Shown here in pieces: positions 16,717-26,165 of a DNA stretch of 64,000 nucleotides. The number at the start of each line of letters is the position of its first letter. The first letter of the stretch is position 1. The stretch is from an uncultured Alphaproteobacteria bacterium (GTDB taxonomy: Bacteria; Pseudomonadota; Alphaproteobacteria; SP197): assembly GCA_943787175.1 (NCBI GenBank), contig CALSLK010000028.1, positions 1 through 64,000 on the forward strand, read 5' to 3'. Both the position numbers and the translations under genes were made by a program. The notes under the pieces were generated by a model. The model searched no databases. It saw nothing but the letters and a program-made list of their open reading frames with translations, and had not been told where the DNA came from.

Positions 16717-17676
16717 ATGCATCCAGCAGTTTCCATTGTTCTGTTCACCAGCCTTTCAGGCGCGGGTTATGGCGCCCTGATCTGGCTTGGCCTTCTTCAT
16801 GGTTTCGGTCTCCTGCGCCTGCCGCCCGTTCTGGTCGGCGTCTTTGCGGTCATCGCGATGGTTCTGGTCGCCATGGGACTGGTCAGTTCGACCTTCCATC
16901 TGCGCCACCCCGAACGGGCCTGGCGTGCGCTGTCCCAATGGCGGTCGTCTTGGCTTTCGCGTGAAGGTGTCATGGCGCTGATCACCTACATCCCTGCGGT
17001 TCTGTTCGCGGGCGCTCTTATCTCCTTCGACGAGCCACCGGTCTATGTTCAGATTCTGGGCTATGTGACAGCAGCTTGTGCTGTCGTGACCATCATCTGC
17101 ACCGCCATGATCTACCGTTCGCTCTGGACCATTCCGCAGTGGCACAATGCCTGGACGGCACCGTGTTTCCTGGCCATCGGTCTTGCCGGCGGCGCGCTGA
17201 TCGTCTGTGCCTTTGTCGCAGTCAGCACAGGCGGCAGCGACGTTGCGCCTGCGGCTGGGATTGTGGCGCTGGTGGCTCTGGTTGGTGCCGCACTGCTGAA
17301 AATGGGTGCGTGGCGCGCTTCTGCCAGCGCAACGCCACAAAGCACCATCGCAAGTGCGATCGGCATGCCGCAGAGAGCAAAGTCCGCGCGACTTCTGGAA
17401 TCGCCCAACAGCGCTCAGAACTATCTCCAGAAGGAAATGGCGTTCAAGATTGCCCGCAAACATGCCCTGAAGCTGCGCCGTTTGGTGCTTTTGTTGGGGT
17501 TTGTGGCGCCGGTTCTTCTCCTGACCATCGGCATTCTTCTGGGTTCTTGGTTCGGCACCTTCCTGATCCTCCTTAGCGCTGGTTCAGGTCTTGCCGGCAC
17601 ACTGGTCGAGAGGTGGTTGTTTTTTGCCGAGGCGACCCACAAGGTTTCGCTCTACTACGGCACCGAAGCCGTCTGA
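16717..17676 (+). CDS. soeC: Sulfite dehydrogenase membrane anchor (SoeC-like, DmsC family)
   Basis: A membrane protein of about 319 residues with eight or so hydrophobic segments (for example VLVGVFAVIAMVLVAMGLV and LVLLLGFVAPVLLLTIGILL), matching the DmsC-type quinone-reacting anchor of Soe and DMSO reductase complexes. SSTFHLRHPERAWRALSQWR is a family-typical cytoplasmic loop. The track starts at 16573 within soeB; the ATG at 16717, 4 nt after the soeB stop, gives the expected N-terminus MHPAVSIVLFTSLSGAGYG. It completes the soeABC operon. Confidence 0.86.
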   Translation: MHPAVSIVLFTSLSGAGYGALIWLGLLHGFGLLRLPPVLVGVFAVIAMVLVAMGLVSSTFHLRHPERAWRALSQWRSSWLSREGVMALITYIPAVLFAGALISFDEPPVYVQILGYVTAACAVVTIICTAMIYRSLWTIPQWHNAWTAPCFLAIGLAGGALIVCAFVAVSTGGSDVAPAAGIVALVALVGAALLKMGAWRASASATPQSTIASAIGMPQRAKSARLLESPNSAQNYLQKEMAFKIARKHALKLRRLVLLLGFVAPVLLLTIGILLGSWFGTFLILLSAGSGLAGTLVERWLFFAEATHKVSLYYGTEAV

Positions 17677-17718
17677 CCCTCGTTGCACTGGCCTGTGCGG
17701 CGACACAGGAGAATTTCC

Positions 17719-18456
17719 ATGTATCTGGTGACTGGCGGCACGCACGGTATTGGCCGTGCCTGCGTTGAAAAGCTTGCAGGTGAGGGGCTGCCTGTCCTCT
17801 TTACCGGCCGCGACCATGATGCGGGCACGGAACTTTCCACAGCACTACCCGGAACGATCTTCGTGGCCGGTGATGTTTCCCGTGAAACCGATTGCCGCAC
17901 GATCGTCGACAAGGCACTGGAGCTGGGCAATGGTGCCATCATGGGGCTGGTCAACAACGCTGGAACATCACGGCGGGTGACCTTTGCCCGGTCTGGCATT
18001 GAAGACTGGGATGCCGTTCTCGACGTCAACGCACGCAGCGCCTTTCTGTTCATGCGTTTTGCGCTGGATGGTCTGATTGCAGCGAAGGGTTCGGTGGTCA
18101 ACATCGCGTCGGTCGCCGGCCTGCGGGGCGAAGAGGGGCTTGCGATCTATTGTGCATCCAAGGCCGCCGTCATTGGCATGACGCAGGCCCTGGCCTTGGA
18201 ATACGGGGAAACTGTGCGTTTCAACGTCGTTTGTCCCGGCCAGGTCGACACCCGCATGATGGAACGCATCTCCAGCGATCCGGCTCTGCGCCGTCCGCTT
18301 GAGCTGCGCATCCCGGCAGCCCGATTCGGCCAGCCAGGCGAGATTGCCGACGTCGTCTCGTGGTTGCTTTCCGATGCCGCCTCATACGTTAATGGTGCCG
18401 TCATCCCGGTCGATGGCGGGGAAACGTCGGGGCTCAGAACACCCCGGCAGGTTTAG
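17719..18456 (+). CDS. Short-chain dehydrogenase/reductase
   Basis: A classical SDR of 245 residues. The cofactor site is TGGTHGIGRAC (TGxxxGxG), followed by NNAG in LVNNAGTSRR, the active-site Ser in VVNIASVAGLRG, and YCASKAA (YxxxK). The C-terminal PVDGG motif is typical. The ATG at 17719 follows GGAGAATTTCC and is preferred to the upstream track start, which overlaps no conserved sequence. It heads a run of three redox genes (SDR, DadA-like, hydroxyacid dehydrogenase) in one direction with short gaps, suggesting a small catabolic operon. The substrate is unknown. Confidence 0.85.
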   Translation: MYLVTGGTHGIGRACVEKLAGEGLPVLFTGRDHDAGTELSTALPGTIFVAGDVSRETDCRTIVDKALELGNGAIMGLVNNAGTSRRVTFARSGIEDWDAVLDVNARSAFLFMRFALDGLIAAKGSVVNIASVAGLRGEEGLAIYCASKAAVIGMTQALALEYGETVRFNVVCPGQVDTRMMERISSDPALRRPLELRIPAARFGQPGEIADVVSWLLSDAASYVNGAVIPVDGGETSGLRTPRQV

Positions 18457-18480
18457 TGGATTTGGAGGCAGTGTTTGACC

Positions 18481-19737
18481 ATGGCTGATCAGCATCATGT
18501 GACCATTATCGGGGCGGGCATCGTTGGCGTATGTGCCGGCTTGGCGCTGCTGCGTGACGGTCATGACGTCACCATCGTTGATCGCGACGGCGTTGCCGAG
18601 AACTGCTCATTCGGCAATGCCGGCGTTATCTGCCAGACCGATGGTTCCATGCCGCTGCCTTATCCAGGCATTCTGCGCGATGTCCCCAAAATGCTCATGG
18701 ACCGGCGTCGCTACCTCACCATTCGGTGGGGTTACATGCCTTCGCTTTTGCCCTGGATGCTGGCGTTCCTGAAGAGCGCAAACGCTGAGGTTCGCGAGTC
18801 CAACGCGCGCGCCATGTATGCCCTGCTCGATGGCACCGTCTCCTCATATGAGGCCTTGACGAAAGGCACTCCTGGCGAGCGCCTCATCCGCAAGAACGGG
18901 ACTCTCGTCATCTACAAAACCGATGAGGGTTATGAAGGTGGCGCTGACGACAGAGCCTTCCTGGAAAACCTTGGTGCCAATTCGCAACATCTGGCTTCCG
19001 AAGAGTTGCGTCAGATGGAGCCCTGTCTTTCACCTGACTTGCGCCATGCCACCTACTTTCCGGAATCCTACAGTACGACCAACCCATACAAGCTGACCTG
19101 TGCCATCGGCGATCAATTCGTTGCTGAAGGCGGCAAGATTGAACTTGCCGAGGTGACCGGCATGCGTCACGGCGCCGGGCGCGTCAGCGAGCTCGAGACC
19201 ACGGCCGGTGACCGCAAGGTGGACCGGTTGCTGGTTGCCGCAGGTGCCTGGTCGCATCGCGTCGCAGCCATGATGGGACTCAAGGTTCTGCTCGATACCG
19301 AGCGCGGTTATCATACCGTGTTGCACGGCGTTGACACGGGCCTCACCCGTCCGCTGATCCATGCCGAAGACCATTATGGCCTCAACCAGATGGACGAAGG
19401 TGTGCGGTTTGCCGGCACCGTCGAACTGGCCGGCGTGGATGCTGCGCCAAACTACGATCGCGCCGACATTGTTTACGAGAAGGGCCGTACCGCCTTCCGC
19501 GATTTTGATCCCTCGGGCGCCACCAAGGTTACCAAATGGATGGGCCGACGCCCCACCATGCCTGATTATCTGCCCGCATTGGGCCCGGCCTCGGGCTTTT
19601 CCAATGTCTGGTTCGATTTTGGCCACCAGCATCTGGGCCTCTCGCTTGCCGCACGCTCAGGCATGGTGGTCTCTGACCTGATTTCGGGCCGTGATCCCGG
19701 TCTGGATCTCCATGCATTTCGTCCGGAACGTTTCTGA
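18481..19737 (+). CDS. D-amino acid dehydrogenase-like FAD oxidoreductase (DadA family)
   Basis: A flavoprotein of 418 residues. The FAD site VTIIGAGIVGVCAGLALLRDGHDVTIVD lies at the N-terminus, and CSFGNAGVICQ matches the DadA pattern after it. The C-terminal WFDFGHQHLGLSLAARSG is the DadA/DAO closing motif. Enzymes of this family oxidise D-amino acids or N-substituted glycines to keto acids and pass electrons to the respiratory chain. The gene sits 24 nt after the SDR and 3 nt before a D-2-hydroxyacid dehydrogenase. A pathway from a D-amino acid through a 2-keto acid is plausible but not proved. Confidence 0.83.
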   Translation: MADQHHVTIIGAGIVGVCAGLALLRDGHDVTIVDRDGVAENCSFGNAGVICQTDGSMPLPYPGILRDVPKMLMDRRRYLTIRWGYMPSLLPWMLAFLKSANAEVRESNARAMYALLDGTVSSYEALTKGTPGERLIRKNGTLVIYKTDEGYEGGADDRAFLENLGANSQHLASEELRQMEPCLSPDLRHATYFPESYSTTNPYKLTCAIGDQFVAEGGKIELAEVTGMRHGAGRVSELETTAGDRKVDRLLVAAGAWSHRVAAMMGLKVLLDTERGYHTVLHGVDTGLTRPLIHAEDHYGLNQMDEGVRFAGTVELAGVDAAPNYDRADIVYEKGRTAFRDFDPSGATKVTKWMGRRPTMPDYLPALGPASGFSNVWFDFGHQHLGLSLAARSGMVVSDLISGRDPGLDLHAFRPERF

Positions 19738-19740
19738 TCC

Positions 19741-20754
19741 GTGAGCGTTCCCGTCGTCTTCACGACTGAAAGGTCGACGCGGCACCAGGAGAATGCTCTC
19801 CAGATGGCGCCCGACAGCCTCGCAATCACCATGTTGCGTGAACCCGCCGCGGTGCAACTTCACGCCGCTTTGGCCGATGCCCGCTATCTCATCTCTGAAC
19901 GACGCGGCGAGATCGGTGCCGACCTCTTCGATGCAGCGCCTGAGCTCGCCATGGTCCTGCGCCTTGGCAGCATGATTCATGACATTGATTTTGACGAGGC
20001 GGCCCGGCGCAACATCATCGTGTGTCAGCGCGGACAGGAAGGTGCGATGCGGGTTGCCGAACATCTCATGCTGCAGATTCTGGCTTTGCTCAAGCGCCTG
20101 ATGGAAACCGAAGCAATCGCGCGGGCCGCTGATGACTGGGCCGAACGCCACGCTACCGATGAGAATACCTTTGCCTTCAACTGGTCGCGTCAGGAACGGC
20201 TCTATGGCCTGCACGACAGAACCATCGGCATCCTGGGGTTCGGTGAAATCGGCGCGGAACTCGCCCGGCGTCTGGCGGGCTGGCGCTGCAACATTCTCTA
20301 CCACCGCCGCAAACGTCTTCCTGAGCAGGCAGAAACCCGGCTTGGCATCAGGTTCTGTCCCCGGGACGACCTGGCAGCACAGTCTGATGTCCTTGTCTGC
20401 CTGTTGCCCTTCACCCCGCAAACCCTGGCGTCCGTGAACGCGTCGTTCCTGGCGCGCATGAAACCCGGCGCCCTGCTGGTTTCAGCCGGTAGTGGCGGTG
20501 TGATTGACGAACCTGCACTGGCACAGGCCGTCCTGACTGGGCGTCTGGCTGGCGCTGCGCTCGATACCTTTGCGGTCGAGCCCATCGAAGCCTCCAACCC
20601 CCTGGTTCTGGCTGCGCGAAAGGGAGCAAACGTGCTGCTGACCCCCCATGTTGCAGGCGGTGCGCCCGATGATGCATGGCAGGAGCTTGCTGACATGTTC
20701 GACCCCATCCAGGAACATCTTGCGGGCAAACCGCCAACTGGCCGCCTCGTCTGA
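19741..20754 (+). CDS. D-2-hydroxyacid dehydrogenase family protein
   Basis: About 337 residues. The NAD-binding signature is TIGILGFGEIGAELARRLAG (~residues 160-180) with the later family block LVSAGSGGVIDEPALAQAV, where the usual NxxRG is SAGSG. The catalytic Glu/His region reads DTFAVEPIEASNPL and LLTPHVAGGAPD, with His in TPH. The gene opens with GTG, 3 nt after the DadA-like gene, so it is almost certainly co-transcribed. It would interconvert a 2-keto and a D-2-hydroxy acid. The altered NxxRG motif makes substrate prediction unsafe. Confidence 0.78.
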   Translation: MSVPVVFTTERSTRHQENALQMAPDSLAITMLREPAAVQLHAALADARYLISERRGEIGADLFDAAPELAMVLRLGSMIHDIDFDEAARRNIIVCQRGQEGAMRVAEHLMLQILALLKRLMETEAIARAADDWAERHATDENTFAFNWSRQERLYGLHDRTIGILGFGEIGAELARRLAGWRCNILYHRRKRLPEQAETRLGIRFCPRDDLAAQSDVLVCLLPFTPQTLASVNASFLARMKPGALLVSAGSGGVIDEPALAQAVLTGRLAGAALDTFAVEPIEASNPLVLAARKGANVLLTPHVAGGAPDDAWQELADMFDPIQEHLAGKPPTGRLV

Positions 20755-20877
20755 GCGAGGGTTCACCAGCAAGTTTGCGCTGAATCAATGTGAAACTTGG
20801 CTCGATGAAACAGGATCACCATATGGAAGATAAGGGAAATGCCTGTCGTGTCAGGCGTATCATATGAGGATCATGTC

Positions 20878-21378
20878 ATGAGCAGAGCCTTTGTCAGGGA
20901 ACCCGATGGCGATCAGGTCGAAGATGATCTGCCCGAACTCCCGCAGCAGCCGATTCCCAACCTTGTCACGCCCGAAGGGCTGGCTGACCTGAAGTCATGG
21001 GCCGAGCGCCTGAAGGCCGAGCGGGATGCTCTTGCTGCCAACAAGGATGACATCTCCGACAAGAGCAAACTTGCTCATGTCAAACGCGACCTGCGCTATG
21101 TCGAAGGTCGCCTGGGCCATGCTGTCGAGGTCGACCCTGCCGAACAGCCTGCTGATACCGTCGACTTTGGGGCCTCTGTTGAAGTGAGGAACGAGGAAGG
21201 CAAAAAGCGGACCTGGCGGATCGTCGGTGAGGACCAGTCCGACGTTGAATCTGGCATGGTAAGCTGGGTCAGCCCGCTGGCGCGCGCGCTCAAGGGCGCG
21301 ATGGTCGGTGATGTCGTGACCTGGCGTCGGCCCGCTGGTGATCTGGAGCTTGAAATTTTAGCTATTCGCTATGGCTGA
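20878..21378 (+). CDS. Transcription elongation factor GreA/GreB family
   Basis: About 166 residues. An N-terminal coiled-coil stretch (GLADLKSWAERLKAERDAL; KRDLRYVEGRLGHA) is followed by a C-terminal FKBP-like domain (VDFGASVEVRNEEGKKRTW; GEDQSDVESGMVSWVSPLA; LKGAMVGDVVTWRRP). This is the GreA/GreB layout, in which the coiled coil enters the RNA polymerase secondary channel to trigger transcript cleavage. A GreB-like assignment fits the length. The ATG at 20878 after GAGGATCATGTC is preferred over the track start at 20839. No special genomic link is seen. Confidence 0.8.
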   Translation: MSRAFVREPDGDQVEDDLPELPQQPIPNLVTPEGLADLKSWAERLKAERDALAANKDDISDKSKLAHVKRDLRYVEGRLGHAVEVDPAEQPADTVDFGASVEVRNEEGKKRTWRIVGEDQSDVESGMVSWVSPLARALKGAMVGDVVTWRRPAGDLELEILAIRYG

Positions 21379-21466
21379 CAGCCGTTGACGGGCCGGTGCC
21401 GGGAAAGTATGGTCCGCGCCTTCCCGAAATGCAGGCCACGTGGTCGGCATCACCCGAGGATCGACC

Positions 21467-21593
21467 ATGAAGATCGCCAATTCACTGCGCTCGCTCAAGA
21501 AGCGCCACATGCAATGCCGTGCCGTGCGCCGCAAGGGCCGCGTCTACGTCATCAACAAGCAGAACCCCCCGCTTCAAGGCGCGTCAGGGCTGA
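21467..21593 (+). CDS. rpmJ: Ribosomal protein bL36 (one-base frameshift near the 3' end)
   Basis: This encodes [20 protein letters not shown] and then [13 protein letters not shown], the alphaproteobacterial long form of bL36. The reading frame then runs off into unrelated sequence. Removing one C from the run of six at 21565-21570 restores the family ending PRFKARQG and a stop at 21591, giving 41 residues, exactly the family length. An ATG with CCGAGGATCG upstream fits a start at 21467. The extra C is most simply a homopolymer sequencing error. The protein is part of the large ribosomal subunit; its gene stands alone in most alphaproteobacteria, as here. Confidence 0.85.
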
Positions 21594-21713
21594 TTTGTTG
21601 CTGCCGGCGCCTCGCGTCGGCTGTTTTCTGCGCCGGGGCACGTCCCCGGCGTTGACGTTTCTGGTGGCTGCCATGATGCTGGTTCCCCTTGTCCTCACGG
21701 GAGTCCGCCGCCC

Positions 21714-23213
21714 ATGACCATCTCGATGCCAAAGCCTGATCAGGCCGTCCTGGAAGGCCGTGACGCCTTTCTTGGCTGCGCTGGCCGGCTGCATTCCCTG
21801 CAGACAATCTGATTGCCGATTCGGTCGGGCTCAAGGCCTACGAATGTGATGCCCTGTCGGCCTACCGCACCCTGCCTCTGGCCGTCGTTGCTGCCGGAAA
21901 ACACCGACCAGGTCGCGGATGTCGTGCGCCTCTGCCACGCCAATCAGGTCAAGGTCGTACCCGCGCGGCTCCGGCACCGGCCTGTCCGGGGGGCGCCTTG
22001 CCGCTGGAAGACGGCGTCATTCGTGGGCCTGGGAAAGTTCAACCGCATTCTCGATATCGACTACGCCAACCGCTGCGTCACGGTACAGCCCGGCGTCACC
22101 AACCTTGCGATCTCGCAGGCCGTTTCGGCCGCGGGCTTCTATTACGCGCCCGATCCGTCCAGCCAGATCGCCTGCTCCATCGGCGGCAACGTTGCGGAGA
22201 ACTCCGGTGGCGTGCATTGCCTGAAATACGGCGTGACGACCAACAACCTGCTCGGCCTCGAAATCGTCCTGATGAACGGCGATGTCGTCCGTCTGGGCGG
22301 CAAACACATGGATTCCGACGGCTACGACCTGCTCGGCATCCTGACCGGCTCGGAAGGCCTGCTGGGCGTCATCACCGAGGTCACGGTCCGTATCCTGCCC
22401 AAGCCGGCCACCGTGGGTGCTCAACTCCTGGGCTTTGGCGATCTGCAGTCGGCCGGCGACTGCGTCGCGCGCATCATTGCCGCCGGGATCATCCCTGCCG
22501 GCCTGGAAATGATGGACAAGCCCGCCGTCCACGCCACCGAGGACTACTGCAAGGCCGGCTACCCGCTCGACGTCGAAGCCCTGCTGATCTGCGAGCTTGA
22601 TGGGCCCAGCGCAGAAGTTGATGAACTCTCCGACCGGGTCGAAGAGATTGCCCGTGACTGCGGCGCCACAACGATCCGGCGCGCAACCAGCGAGGATGAA
22701 CGCCAGCGCTTCTGGCTTGGGCGAAAGTCCGCGTTTCCCGCAGTCGGCAAGATCTCGCCTGATTACTACTGCATCGATGGTACGATCCCGCGTGGCAGGC
22801 TCTCTGAAGTCCTCACGCGTATGGGTGAGCTCTCCAAGCAGCACGGCCTGGGCGTCGTCAACGTCTTCCATGCTGGCGACGGCAACCTGCACCCGCTCAT
22901 TATGTACGATGCCGGAAAACCCGGTGACCTCGAAACGACCGAAGCGCTTGCCGCCGACATTCTGCGTCTTTGCGTCGAAGTGGGTGGTGTCCTGAGCGGC
23001 GAACACGGCATCGGCGTCGAGAAACGCGACCTCATGGGTGTCATGTTCACAGAAGACGACATGAAGCAGCAGCAGCGCATCAAGTGCGCCTTTGATCCCG
23101 ACGGCCTGCTCAATCCCGGCAAGGTTTTCCCTCTGCTGCACCGTTGCGCTGAACTGGGCCACATGCATGTGCACCACGGGAAGGTGCCGTTCCCCGACCT
23201 CCCGCGTTTCTGA
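21714..23213 (+). CDS. glcD: Glycolate oxidase FAD subunit GlcD (5' part frameshifted)
   Basis: GlcD oxidises glycolate to glyoxylate together with GlcE and GlcF. From about 22020 on the frame is intact: VGLGKFNRILDIDYANR, VQPGVTNLAISQAV, APDPSSQIACSIGGNVAENS (FAD site), and the C-terminal GVLSGEHGIGVEKRDLM. The N-terminus MTISMPKPDQAVLEGRDAF starts at 21714, but sense sequence then alternates between frames (LPENTDQVADVVRLCHANQ in one, the GSGTGLSGG-type FAD loop in another). At least three indels lie between about 21770 and 22015. With bL36 just upstream also frameshifted, sequence error is likelier than decay. glcE follows after 10 nt. Confidence 0.82.
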
Positions 23214-23223
23214 GTCTGTCTGC

Positions 23224-24438
23224 ATGACCGAAATCCTTAGACCACAGACCGCAGACGACACGCGCGACCTGCTGGCCTGGGCGGTTTCTGAGCAGAAGCC
23301 TCTCGAAATCGTGGGCAACGGGACAAAACGCGGCTTTGGCCATCCCGTTGCAGCTTCGCACAGCCTCGATCTCTCGGGCCTGTCGGGAATTGTCGAATAT
23401 GAGCCGGCCGAACTGGTCCTCACGGCCCGTGCGGCGACACCGATTTCGGAAATCGAAGCACTCCTGCGCCAGTCCAACCAGCAACTGGCCTTCGAGCCGC
23501 CTGATCTGGGCCCGCTTTATGGTGCACAGGCAGAGCGCGCCACGCTGGGCGGCATTGTCGCGGGCAATCTTTCAGGCCCGCGTCGCGTTCAAACCGGTGC
23601 GGCGCGTGATCACACCCTGGGTGTTCAGGTTGCCACGGGCAGAGGCGAGTTGATCAAGGCCGGCGGGCGCGTGGTCAAGAACGTGAGTGGATATGATCTC
23701 ACCAAGCTCATGTGCGGCTCCTGGGGCACGCTCGGCGTACTCACACAGATTTCGATCAAGGTGCTGCCGGCGCCTGAAAAGACCCGTACCGTTTTGATCG
23801 CCGGGCAAGACGCCGCTGATGCCTGCCTTGCCATGACCGCTGCGCTGTCCAGTCCACACGAAGTCTCTGCCGCGGCGTTTCTGCCTGCCCCGATCGCTGC
23901 GCGGTCGCGTGTCAGTTATGTCGCAGGGGCAGGGGCCTCTGTTACGGCTATCCGTATCGAAGGCCCGCCCGTTTCCGTGAGTGTGCGCAACACCGCGCTG
24001 CGTGATCTCCTTTCCGCGTTCGGTGACATCGAGGAACTGCACGGCCACAACTCCGGCGCCCTCTGGCAGGAGGTGCGTGACGCAACCCCGTTCTCCAGTG
24101 GCGATTCCGTGCTCTGGCGTCTCTCGGTTGCTCCGGCTTCAGGTGGTGCCGTGTTGGATGCACTTGGTGACCTGGGTATCGAGGGTTATCTCGACTGGGG
24201 CGGCGGCCTTATCTGGGCATCTTCAGGTGAAGATAACGAACACGCCCATCAGGTCCGCACCCTTTCTGAAAGCGCTGGTGGTCATGCCACCCTGGTGCGT
24301 GCCCCTGAAGTTCTGAAGAGCGCCATTGGCGTGTTTCACCCTCAGCCCGCCACCCGGGACGGTTTGAGTCAGCGCATCAAGGATGGCTTTGACCCCAATG
24401 GCATTCTCAATCCCGGCCGTATGGTCCAGGGAGCCTGA
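23224..24438 (+). CDS. glcE: Glycolate oxidase subunit GlcE
   Basis: A second FAD-binding subunit of about 404 residues. It opens MTEILRPQTADDTRDLLAWA, then EIVGNGTKRGFGHP, LGGIVAGNLSGPRRVQTGAA and KAGGRVVKNVSGYDLTKL, all GlcE signatures, and ends FDPNGILNPGRM. The track start at 23092 lies inside glcD; the ATG at 23224 is 10 nt after the glcD stop. It lies in the order glcD-glcE-glcF, as in Escherichia coli and most alphaproteobacteria. Confidence 0.9.
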   Translation: MTEILRPQTADDTRDLLAWAVSEQKPLEIVGNGTKRGFGHPVAASHSLDLSGLSGIVEYEPAELVLTARAATPISEIEALLRQSNQQLAFEPPDLGPLYGAQAERATLGGIVAGNLSGPRRVQTGAARDHTLGVQVATGRGELIKAGGRVVKNVSGYDLTKLMCGSWGTLGVLTQISIKVLPAPEKTRTVLIAGQDAADACLAMTAALSSPHEVSAAAFLPAPIAARSRVSYVAGAGASVTAIRIEGPPVSVSVRNTALRDLLSAFGDIEELHGHNSGALWQEVRDATPFSSGDSVLWRLSVAPASGGAVLDALGDLGIEGYLDWGGGLIWASSGEDNEHAHQVRTLSESAGGHATLVRAPEVLKSAIGVFHPQPATRDGLSQRIKDGFDPNGILNPGRMVQGA

Positions 24439-24440
24439 TC

Positions 24441-25721
24441 ATGGAAACCCGCTTCGACCTGGTTCGATTGGCTGATCCGCACATCAAGGAAGCTGAACGC
24501 ATCCTCAAGGCCTGCGTGCATTGCGGCTTCTGTCTTGCGACCTGCCCGACCTATCTGCTCCTCGGTGACGAGCGCGACAGCCCCCGCGGGCGTATCTACA
24601 TGATCAAGGACATGCTGGAGGAGGGGCGCCCTGCTGACGCAACGACTACCCGCCATGTTGATCGCTGCCTATCTTGTCTTTCCTGCATGACCACGTGCCC
24701 GTCGGGTGTGAACTACATGCATCTGGTCGATCATGCCCGCGCCCACATTGCAGAAACCCGCCAGCGCCCCTGGATGGAGCGCTTCGTGCGCGGTCTCATC
24801 GCGCGCACCGTGCCCAATCCCGGACTCTTCCGCCTTTCCCTGATCGGCGCCCTGCTGGCGCGGCCCTTGAGTGGCCTGCTGCCCAAACAGCTCGGTGCCA
24901 TGGTGCGTCTTGCACCGCGCCGCATTCCCGAACCATCGTGGTCGGACAAACCTGGGGTTCATCCCGCCCAGGGCGAGACCCGCAAACGTGTCGTGCTGTT
25001 GAACGGCTGTGCCCAACAGGTTCTGACACCCCAGGTCAACGAGGCGACCATCCGTCTGCTGACCCGGCTGGGCTGTGAAGTCGTTGTTGCTCCAGACGGG
25101 GGGTGTTGCGGTTCGCTCGTCCTGCACATGGGCGACCACGACAACGCGCTGGCCTCAGCTCGCGCCAATATTGCGGCCTGGAACAAGACCGGCCCCTTCG
25201 ATGCCGTGATCGCGAATGCCTCTGGCTGCGGTACCCAACTGAAGGAATACGGCTTTCTCCTCAAAGACGATCCCGATTGGTCCGCTGTCGCCGCCGATGT
25301 CTCGGCCAAGGCAAAGGATGTTTCCGAACTGGTGGGCGACCTGCTGGAATCTGGCTCTGCGCCGCCTGATGCGCCCAGCATTGCCTATCACGCGGCCTGT
25401 TCCCTGCAGCACGGTCAGAAGATCGTCGCTGAACCCGCCGATCTGCTGCGGCGCGCCGGATTTTCCGTCTGCGATATTCCTGAAGGCCATATCTGCTGTG
25501 GCTCAGCGGGCACCTACAACATGCTCCAGCCTGAACTCTCGGCAAAACTCCTCGAGCGAAAGGCCGCCAACATTGCCACCACCGGTGCCGATGTCGTCGC
25601 CGCCGGTAATGTCGGCTGCATGGTCCAGATCGCCGGGGGCATCGGTAAACCCGTTGTGCATCCCGTCGAACTGATCGACTGGGCAACCGGCGGCCCACGT
25701 CCCGCATCGCTCAACGATTAG
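24441..25721 (+). CDS. glcF: Glycolate oxidase iron-sulfur subunit GlcF
   Basis: An iron-sulfur subunit of 426 residues. Two ferredoxin motifs are visible, CVHCGFCLATCPTY and CLSCLSCMTTCPSGV, followed by two CCG-type domains (GGCCGSLVLHMGD and ICCGSAGTYNMLQ) typical of GlcF/LutA/HdrB proteins. It carries electrons from the flavin subunits to the quinone pool. The start is 2 nt after the glcE stop, so translation is likely coupled. Confidence 0.92.
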   Translation: METRFDLVRLADPHIKEAERILKACVHCGFCLATCPTYLLLGDERDSPRGRIYMIKDMLEEGRPADATTTRHVDRCLSCLSCMTTCPSGVNYMHLVDHARAHIAETRQRPWMERFVRGLIARTVPNPGLFRLSLIGALLARPLSGLLPKQLGAMVRLAPRRIPEPSWSDKPGVHPAQGETRKRVVLLNGCAQQVLTPQVNEATIRLLTRLGCEVVVAPDGGCCGSLVLHMGDHDNALASARANIAAWNKTGPFDAVIANASGCGTQLKEYGFLLKDDPDWSAVAADVSAKAKDVSELVGDLLESGSAPPDAPSIAYHAACSLQHGQKIVAEPADLLRRAGFSVCDIPEGHICCGSAGTYNMLQPELSAKLLERKAANIATTGADVVAAGNVGCMVQIAGGIGKPVVHPVELIDWATGGPRPASLND

Positions 25722-25730
25722 GAGCCCCCC

Positions 25731-26096
25731 GTGGCTGAACCCAGGGTTACCCAACAGCACTGCGTTCTCGCGGTCCCCGACATTAGAGCGACCGCGGATT
25801 GGTGGGTCGAGATCATGGGCATGGAAATCTGGATGGAGCCGGATGGCTGGATCTTCCTGCGCATGGATTCGTTCTCGCTCATGATCGGTGAATGCCCCGA
25901 TGCCATCCCGCCTCGCGACCTCGGCGATCATCAGTATTTCGCCTATGTCGTGCTCGATGACGTCAATGCCTATCACGCCCAGATCACGGCACACGGCCTG
26001 GACGTCGCCGCGCCCCAGGACAAACCCTGGGGCATGCGCGAGATGCACGTGCAGACACCAGACGGCCATCGCATCATGTTTGGTCAGAACCTCTGA
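25731..26096 (+). CDS. VOC superfamily (glyoxalase-like) protein
   Basis: A one-module vicinal-oxygen-chelate protein of 121 residues. Beta-alpha-beta-beta-beta units are recognisable: VTQQHCVLAVPDIRATADWW at the start and WGMREMHVQTPDGHRIMF at the end. Candidate metal ligands are His in QQHC and Glu in MREMHV. It begins with GTG 9 nt after glcF, so it belongs to the glc transcript. Members act as glyoxalases, dioxygenases or resistance proteins; which applies here is unknown. A role in handling reactive aldehydes linked to glyoxylate metabolism would be inference. Confidence 0.75.
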   Translation: MAEPRVTQQHCVLAVPDIRATADWWVEIMGMEIWMEPDGWIFLRMDSFSLMIGECPDAIPPRDLGDHQYFAYVVLDDVNAYHAQITAHGLDVAAPQDKPWGMREMHVQTPDGHRIMFGQNL

Positions 26097-26165
26097 TCGG
26101 CTTCAACCTTGTCTTTGGCCACCTGTGCGCCTATCTCTCAGGCTCCACCAACCGGAGATATGGTG

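Noticed and set aside
22017-23477. 486-aa minus-strand ORF
   Set aside because: It is the shadow of glcD and the start of glcE, both with clear FAD-binding motifs on the plus strand.
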